A stretch of DNA of 64,000 nucleotides from Adiantum capillus-veneris (taxonomy: Eukaryota; Streptophyta; Polypodiopsida; Polypodiales; Pteridaceae). The notes beneath the pieces were generated by a model. That model was given only the letters and a program-made list of their open reading frames with translations, did no database searches and was not told where the DNA came from. The stretch spans positions 131,585,891 to 131,649,890 of the forward strand of contig CM043947.1 of the NCBI GenBank assembly GCA_014529385.2, in the 5' to 3' direction. Numbering within the stretch: the first letter of the stretch is position 1; each line of letters begins with the position of its first letter. The translations under genes were made by a program, and so were the position numbers. This document shows positions 58,095-64,000 of the stretch, piece by piece.

Positions 58095-58221
58095 TGCAAG
58101 ACCAACAGTGTCGTCTCCTTGAGCACACCATAGCCTTGCTCTGAGAGAGAGACAAAGAGTAGCCATGCCGAGCCGTGCTCACCCCTCCTTCTACTTCTCC
58201 TTCCCTGAGCTCTGATACGAA
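57431..58221. other. 791-bp segment between inverted LTRs
   Basis: It lies between the 5' LTR and an inverted LTR. It is GC-rich, with ATGCATGC-type repeats, a (GA)n at 58022-58087, and no recognised gene. At its right end the minus strand reads TTCGTATCAGAGCTC, close to the initiator tRNA-Met PBS, next to the inverted LTR. Confidence 0.7.
58022..58087. repeat. (GA)n microsatellite
   Basis: A GA run of about 66 bp inside the segment between the inverted LTRs; no LINE tail is attached to it. Confidence 0.95.
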
Positions 58222-58352
58222 TGTGAGACCGCGGGGGATTGGACCATGCAACTCTCCACCCAACCGTGCTATTTATAGACTCCTAGCCTCTAAAGATAAC
58301 GCCCCTTGATCGCATGTCTGTCCTGGCCCTTGGCCCTGCCCTTGGCCTGACA
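58222..58352 (-). mobile_element. Third LTR copy, inverted
   Basis: A 131-bp copy of the LTR in reverse orientation (TGTGAGACCGCGGGGG ... GGCCTGACA on the plus strand). It differs at only a few sites from the two direct LTRs. It is followed on its minus-strand downstream side by a good PBS (58207-58221). Confidence 0.9.
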
Positions 58353-60548
58353 TTCGACTTGGCCAGAGCATTGAAGTTCTCACTAGTCTTCAATTTGGTT
58401 GCGAAATGGGCAAGGCCCTTGACAACATACAGTAGAGTAGTTATTGAGCATGTGCTTGATAACTCTCTTATGCACTGGAATGCATGATCACGGCTCTCAT
58501 TCATAGAACCAAGCAGGTACAAAATGCATAACTTGTACGTGTTCTACTGTTTTTTCCATTAGATTTTCAATTCGACAAGGTCAATTTCTTGTGCATGATC
58601 GACAAGGTCGACTCTCTTTGCTATGACATATGTCGCTAATAGCATTTGTTGGCAATGAGGCGAGCCATAGTTATGTGAAGCATGGCTTCTTCTGAGTACT
58701 TTGTTTGAGCACGCTCGGCAAAGGTTACATTTTGCTTCAACGGCAAAGCCAAGGGCCAATTTTTCAGTGTCTCAAGGAGACAGGCATGGCCTATTACTAG
58801 ACTTGTTGAAGGTAACAAGCTGCTCGGCATGGCCGACTCCTTGTCCTTGTTTCTACCAGCTGACAAAGGATGCTTGCCACACAATACTGGTTAATTTCAG
58901 TTGAAATTGTTCAACAAAGTCAATTCTTTTGTCCTTCTGTACGTCAACAACAGCCTCAGATTGGTTATCAGCTAGGTTCCAATTTATGTGAAGAAAGGCT
59001 TCAATTGCTGTGAAGCAAGGCTTCAATTTACGCATCTTGCAGTGAACCTGCTCAAGTTTGGTATATGCTATGAGCATACAAACTTGGGAGGGATTTTACA
59101 CTATGCTTGAAGGATCTTTCATCGTGTATATGATACAAGAGGGCGTAAGTGCATACACGACAACTCTCTCTCGTGTAGCAGAATTGGCTGGGAGCCACAT
59201 TCGAACGAGTTTTCCTTTGGAAGTTCAACACAACTGGTGACAGTCAAATGACCAGGTTAGCCAAGCTTAAGTTTTTCTTATTTTTTTCATGTTTACACTT
59301 TACTTGGCAAATTACTATCATTGTGCAAAGCAAAGTGCTTTGGCAATTTTATACGAAGCAAGGCTTCTCCGTTGTGCCGAGATACTGCCCATTGATTCGG
59401 AATCAAGGGCATTGGCACCCAAGTTTGGGGAACTGACCAAATAGGGAATGTCAGCTCACAGAATCCCTACCAGTTTATTATGTGCAAGGCACTTATGGTT
59501 TTGGTTCTCACGCTTGAGACTGTCCTAGTAGCCAAGGGCTTACGCTTTTGCATGCAAGGCATGCTAAGCAGGTGGCATGGAGTCCACCACTTCATGGATT
59601 ACGCTTCCGCTGTCACACTCGCAACTCTGTCAAGGGAAGACTAAGTGATGGATTGTTGAAGATGATGGTTGGTTGCTATCAACACCCAACAACACTAAAA
59701 GGAACCTAAATCTAGAACTTATTTCACAGGCAAAGTGCCAATGCTAAGTCATTTTCATACAATCACGACCCTGCAAGGCAGGTAGGTCAAAATGTGATTG
59801 TGTTTTTCTGTTACCTCTCTCAATGAGAGAGACATACCTGAAAACTGTGGAATGCTTATAGGATAAGCTACAAGTCAGGCATAAGATGTGTAAAAGCACA
59901 CAGATTGGGCACACACTCTAGAAATTTAAGAAAAATTCCTCAGCCCAATATGTTCTTCTTCTCTCTCTCCCTCTCTTTAAGGGAAAAGTGAAAAATCTTC
60001 TAAGAAGCTTTTGATACGTGTTTTGCTCGTGAGTCAGCCTGAGCCAAGGTGCTCTAACTCTCAGCTAGCACGTGGCTAAGATGCTACTCAAATTAGTCTT
60101 CATCGGTTCGTCCATTGAACACTAATTTGCATAAGGGCTATGAGCCACACCGGCTAAGAGCCATTGTCAGGCCAAGGGTAAGACCCAGCTATTGGCATTC
60201 TTTGGGGTGATTGTTTTCAAGATTGAACAGATCTACCCAGGGAAGTATACATCGACGTTAATGCACAAGCAAGAGTCTTGTCATTACGGATGTTTAGGGT
60301 GTCATTTTTGCACTACATGTTTTCAGTGCGACACTCAAGCTGAGTTTTTGATAACCTTCAACTCACAGCAGTTGATCTCTATAAGGAAGTATAGATGCAG
60401 CAATCAGTGGTGACAGCATGGCTGTCCACACGAGCTAGGCAGTTCACTTGTGTGGATTTCCTGCTCTCTCTATAGCACTACAGAGTGTCTATGGACATAT
60501 TGTTTTGGGGTACGACCCGACGGGTGACTGCTACATCATCCCATAGGT

Positions 60549-60640
60549 ATTGAGGATCATAGTTGATCTGCATTAAGGATCACAGTTGATCTGCATTGAG
60601 GATCACAGTTGATCTGCATTGAGGATCACAATTTGATCTA
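60549..60640. repeat. Four tandem 23-bp repeats
   Basis: The unit ATTGAGGATCACAGTTGATC plus TGC occurs at 60549, 60572, 60595 and 60618 with one or two changes per copy. Confidence 0.92.
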
Positions 60641-61559
60641 TCTCAGTTAGACTTTCAAGGAAAGGATTCCGCAATCTACCACGCGGTAGCGGACAAACTC
60701 AACTTTTCAAGTTGATTCCAATCATTATGTACACGGTTAACTATGTTGGTCGCCGTTACCTGCTAGTTGAGCAGTTTCTACAAAGGGTCTTACCAAGGGG
60801 TTTGACTACATAGATTTTAACCAAAGGGGTTGGATTGTGAAGGCAACACCCACGATTCCCAGTGCAATGCTGTTTGTTTTTCAGGTAGGAGATGTGCTCC
60901 TCTCCGTTTGAATACTGGTAAATGAACATTACGTTCAAACCTCCAGGTACGCATCTATTAATTTGGTGTTATTCCATTTTTTGTATGCTTTGCTTGTTTT
61001 TTTTTCAAGACGTATAAGTACGCTTGAATGTTACAGAGCCATGCCAAGGGTATGTCGGCACAAAGTATTTTGGGCCAAGTGTCCAATCTACCTTTTTGCC
61101 TTATACTGTTACGAACCTACTTGTAGGGTTCGATTTGGCACATGTTGTCACATGGGATACAACATGGTTTAGGAACTCAAGGAGTTTGGTTTAGCCAGTG
61201 TGGAGCATGATAATGAGGGTCCCTCTCACTCGCGTCGCAGAGTGTTTGTAGTTACCTCCACACACGAGTACAGCTCGTACTTGATGGATGTCACTTTTCC
61301 TGGCATCCTTACTTGAGACATATTCCACATGTGGAGAATATGAGTCTTTGGGACTGACACTGGCGCCCAATTTGAAATGATGTGTCGCGACGAAGTCCCT
61401 AGGTGCTGGTCGGATCCGTTCATTAGACCAATTGACGCACACAGTATCAGGAACAATTTCAGTGGCCAAAAATTGTCGGGTACTACGTACAGACTTGTTG
61501 TGATTACAAGTGCTGTGAAACCACCTTAACGGAGGGTCGTTTCTACATATAGCAAAGAA

Positions 61560-61735
61560 TGCTACGTTCATGAGAATGTCTCATGGTTGGTTCCTAGGTG
61601 TGTTCGGGTTGTCACATTCTATTATGGTCCAACTTTTGCTGCAAAGTATGCTACGTTCATGAGAAGGTCTCATGGTTGGTTCCTAGGTGTGACCGGGTTG
61701 TCACATTCTATTATGGTCCAACTTTGTTGCAAGAT
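61560..61735. repeat. 89-bp tandem duplication
   Basis: TGCTACGTTCATGAGAA starts at 61560 and 61649. Both units contain CATGGTTGGTTCCTAGGTGT and CTATTATGGTCCAACTTT. Confidence 0.92.
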
Positions 61736-62547
61736 TTCACGTAAGTATCGTGGAAAGTCTCGTCATGGAATTGCGGTTTGGATATGTTTGTGTTAAATGC
61801 ATGCACACTAGGTGTTAAGGGCCCTAGTGTTTAACACAAATTTATTTGGAGCGGCATGCAAATCCATGGACTTTATTCTTTCTGCACCCTTTTGCACTGC
61901 TAGTGCAATCTCTCTTGCAGATTTAGTATGAGTTTACACCCTGCCATACAAGGTGATAGCTGAGTATGGATGCTAGTGATTGGTTGTTGGAACCTCCAAT
62001 CTACCTTCAACCTAGTTGGTTGTCTCCATTCCATATCGAGTATATGGCTGGATACTCAATGGTTGAGTCATAGTTTGTCGTCAATCGTGGAAGACTGTCT
62101 GTAAGTGGTTGGGGAAAGTACCTCACTCTTACTGGTGTTATTCATCCCACGTTGGATGGGCAGCTTACAAGTATTCTATTTAGTACTAAAGGATATGCTA
62201 AGCGCATACATTAGTAAAACGTGCTAAAGGATCTGCTAAGAGCATACGTTAGCACAATGCATTTTGAATAGGTGATTCTCTCCTTATTCTAGAATTTGCT
62301 TAGGTTAGGTTTTCAAGTTTGAACACCTGTTGTGGTGGGGTTGGATACCGATTTCATAAGTCAAGGACTTAGTAGGTGTGCTGACAGAGTATGTTGGCAT
62401 GTAACCTTTGTTAGGGGTGAACATGTGGTTCTGTGTGTTCCAAAATGTTCAGAAGTCTGACATGAGGACACTCCCTATTCTATCTTTCAGTAGCTATGAG
62501 CTTTTCAACATACTCACTTGAGTTATCATTAGTTACCATTTAGATAC

Positions 62548-62734
62548 GGGTGGTTGCAAAAGGACAACAATGTTGAAAATCAAGATGTTGCTCTTGGTTT
62601 CATTGAACCTCCTCACTGCACCAGGTATCGGTCATATGGACAATTGGCCCGTGTAGAGGATGCCAATAAGAAAAACATCAGTGTTCTGACGAAGATACTA
62701 CCACTTGTGTTTTCGAGGACGAAAAAGCTTCTCC
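62548..62734 (+). pseudogene. Terminal coding-like remnant before the polypurine tract
   Basis: A frame reads ENQDVALGFIEPPHCTRYRS and then YGQLARVEDANKKNISVL before running into the polypurine tract and LTR. Its place at the 3' end of the interior suggests the last part of a lost polyprotein. No family recognised. Confidence 0.35.
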
Positions 62735-62747
62735 AAGGGGGGAGTAA
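62735..62747 (+). other. Polypurine tract of the 131-bp-LTR element
   Basis: AAGGGGGGAGTAA lies directly before the 3' LTR start TGCCAGGCC. Confidence 0.75.
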
Positions 62748-62878
62748 TGCCAGGCCAAGGGCAGGGCCAAGGGCCAGGAAGGACATGCGGTCAAGGGGCG
62801 CTATCTTTAGAGGCTAGGAGTCTATAAATAGCATGGTTGGGTGGAGAGTTGCATGGTCCAATCCCCCGCGGTCTCACA
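62748..62878 (+). mobile_element. 3' LTR, 131 bp
   Basis: TGCCAGGCCAAGG to GCGGTCTCACA, about 97% identical to the 5' LTR by eye. The target duplication GGCAA follows. Confidence 0.88.
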
Positions 62879-62883
62879 GGCAA

Positions 62884-63196
62884 GGTGGGATGGCAGTCGA
62901 GGTGGGTGGACAACAAGGGGAGACAGACAAGCAGGGAGGGGGATGCACACAGCTCCATAGAAGGGGTGCATGATCCGAGGGATGGGGATGCACAGGGAAT
63001 AGGGAGAGAGAGATAGGGGGTGTGTGGAATCGGGGAACAAGAGCAGGGAGAATCTACACTGTTTGGAAAGGCTCGCACAGAGAGGCAGTGTGGCGAAGGA
63101 ACGGAGCAAGTCTAGGGCAGAATCGGCCATATGTAGACGCGGGAACTGGGGCGAAGACAAAGCTTTTAGCTTGGCAGATTTAGGAGAAGGGATCTT
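62884..63196. other. GC-rich stretch without a gene
   Basis: Flanking sequence right of the element; purine-rich, with no supported frame. Confidence 0.4.
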
Positions 63197-63248
63197 AGCT
63201 TCTAATTAATTAATAGCTTGTGAGCTTCTAATTAATTAATAGCTTGTG
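63197..63248. repeat. 26-bp tandem duplication
   Basis: AGCTTCTAATTAATTAATAG plus CTTGTG occurs twice, at 63197 and 63223, perfectly. Confidence 0.95.
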
Positions 63249-63806
63249 GGTTAGACCCAGTATGTCCCATGGGTCAATATAGAGCCATGTAGTTATTGTG
63301 CCATTATTTTTGTTGACTTGAAAATTCAGTGCTCAAAGAAAATCATCTACCTTTTTTTTGAGAAAAGTGTAAATTAGAGTAACAGAAACAGAAAAGAGTA
63401 CAATGAACCCTCAGATAGGGGGACGGAAACCCCAACAAGGAATAGCTAAAGGAGGAGAGAATCCCTCATCCGAAATCTTATGGCAGAGTAGACTTGAGAC
63501 ATTTTGGACTTCCATACTTGCCATCTCAGGGATGTTTGTAGCTAGAGAGGGGGAAGGGGTGGGGTGGCTTGGGCATCCTTGACTTGAAAATCATCTACCT
63601 TTTTGCATTCAACTCCACGTTGCTATTGTCTAGTAAATGTGACCTTGCTCGTTATGATATTTCCTAGACATAGGGAAAGCCAACCCTTTGCAAAATCCAT
63701 ACATAAATACGTCCAAAGAACTATTATTCTAAATAGATGAGTGAGAGAAAATTTTATCATTCCTTAATTGCACAACTAATTTCATGAATCATAACATTGC
63801 GTGAGT
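63249..63806. other. Stretch without a gene
   Basis: AT-rich with a T8 run at about 63352; nothing else recognised. Confidence 0.4.
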
Positions 63807-64000
63807 TTATTCATCGTTGTTAGTATTAGTGCCGTCCATGAGAACATTGTTAGCATTTTCATTGCTAGTGGGTATATTGTTCTCTTGTACTTGTTCAATA
63901 TGAGAAAGCCAATCTTCATTCAATATCATTTTCTCCATTTTTATAAGGAATTTTCTTTTTGTAAGCACGAGACACACTAGCCCACGCAAGTATGTGTGTT
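63807..64000 (-). CDS. C-terminal end of an unidentified protein, open to the window edge
   Basis: The minus frame is open from the window end and reads HTYLRGLVCLVLTKRKFLIK, then KMILNEDWLSHIEQVQ and an Asn-rich tail NENANNVLMDGTNTNNDE before the stop. The Asn/Asp-rich acidic end is typical of plant transposase or nuclear protein tails but not diagnostic. The start lies outside the window. It could equally be a chance frame. Confidence 0.3.
   Translation of the reverse strand, partial: HTYLRGLVCLVLTKRKFLIKMEKMILNEDWLSHIEQVQENNIPTSNENANNVLMDGTNTNNDE

Larger units (their letters stand above)
58353..62547 (+). other. Interior of the 131-bp-LTR element, no recognised gene
   Basis: Short frames only. 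A 14-bp match to the LTR start (TGTCAGGCCAAGGG) occurs at 60165-60178. Two tandem repeats are listed separately. Phrases such as GGATCTGCTAAGAGCATACG near 62180-62250 are also duplicated. Confidence 0.5.
57300..62878 (+). mobile_element. 5.6-kb LTR element with 131-bp LTRs and GGCAA target duplication
   Basis: LTRs at 57300-57430 and 62748-62878 are each 131 bp and differ at about four positions. They start TG and end TCTCACA. GGCAA lies directly before the first (57295-57299) and directly after the second (62879-62883), a 5-bp target-site duplication. A polypurine tract precedes the 3' LTR. The interior has no recognisable gag, RT or integrase, only short frames, tandem repeats and an inverted third LTR. 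It is a non-autonomous element by content. Confidence 0.88.

Overview
This window looks like nuclear DNA from a large, repeat-rich land-plant genome. The evidence is the retroelement set: a plant-type Ty1/copia pol, a Ty3/gypsy element with two RNase H domains (the Tat lineage of plants), a plant-style LINE, several gag-only LTR elements, and very long (TC)n, (GA)n and (CA)n microsatellites. I see no intact host gene, rRNA or tRNA. Nearly everything that can be explained is transposon-derived and decayed. The exact plant group cannot be told from this sequence alone.

Layout, left part. 1-4695 holds the 3' tail of a Gag-protease retroelement (copy A), a set of palindromes spaced about 283 bp apart, a polypurine tract and a candidate LTR of about 0.93 kb. 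4701-7484 is a 5'-truncated copia element (integrase, RT, RNase H, 3' LTR) with two in-frame stops. 7485-16390 is a second relative of copy A (copy B): a PBS-like site, a 2.8-kb leader with eight copies of a 20-bp palindrome, then Gag, protease and a repeated C-terminal module, but no RT or integrase. 16741-23196 is a Tat-type Ty3/gypsy element on the minus strand with decayed gag, PR, RT, RNH, aRNH and INT.

Middle part. 23197-42934 is a tandem array of a roughly 4.2-kb noncoding unit (three copies, the last truncated), full of (CA)n and (TC)n tracts. The second copy is split by a 4.6-kb LINE (29299-33882) plus an older LINE tail, both sitting exactly in the unit's (TC)n tract, by an LTR fragment in a (CA)n tract, and by a 2.4-kb insertion flanked by an 8-bp direct repeat.

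Right part. About 44795-50243 carries two related LTRs around a minus-strand gag-only element. 50244-50492 is another LINE tail with a (TC)n tract. 52019-53910 is a 1.9-kb copia-type gag-only element on the minus strand. 57300-62878 is a 5.6-kb element with 131-bp LTRs, a 5-bp target duplication and an extra inverted LTR. The last 200 bases contain an unidentified minus-strand C-terminus running off the window.

The two observations I rate highest are: (1) periodic palindromes in copies A and B, whose cores differ in sequence but keep the dyad symmetry, the ACAT...ATGT ends and the ~283-bp period, in otherwise drifting and recognisably homologous spacers; and (2) a plant LINE inserted in a (TC)n microsatellite whose uninterrupted versions are present in the neighbouring tandem units.
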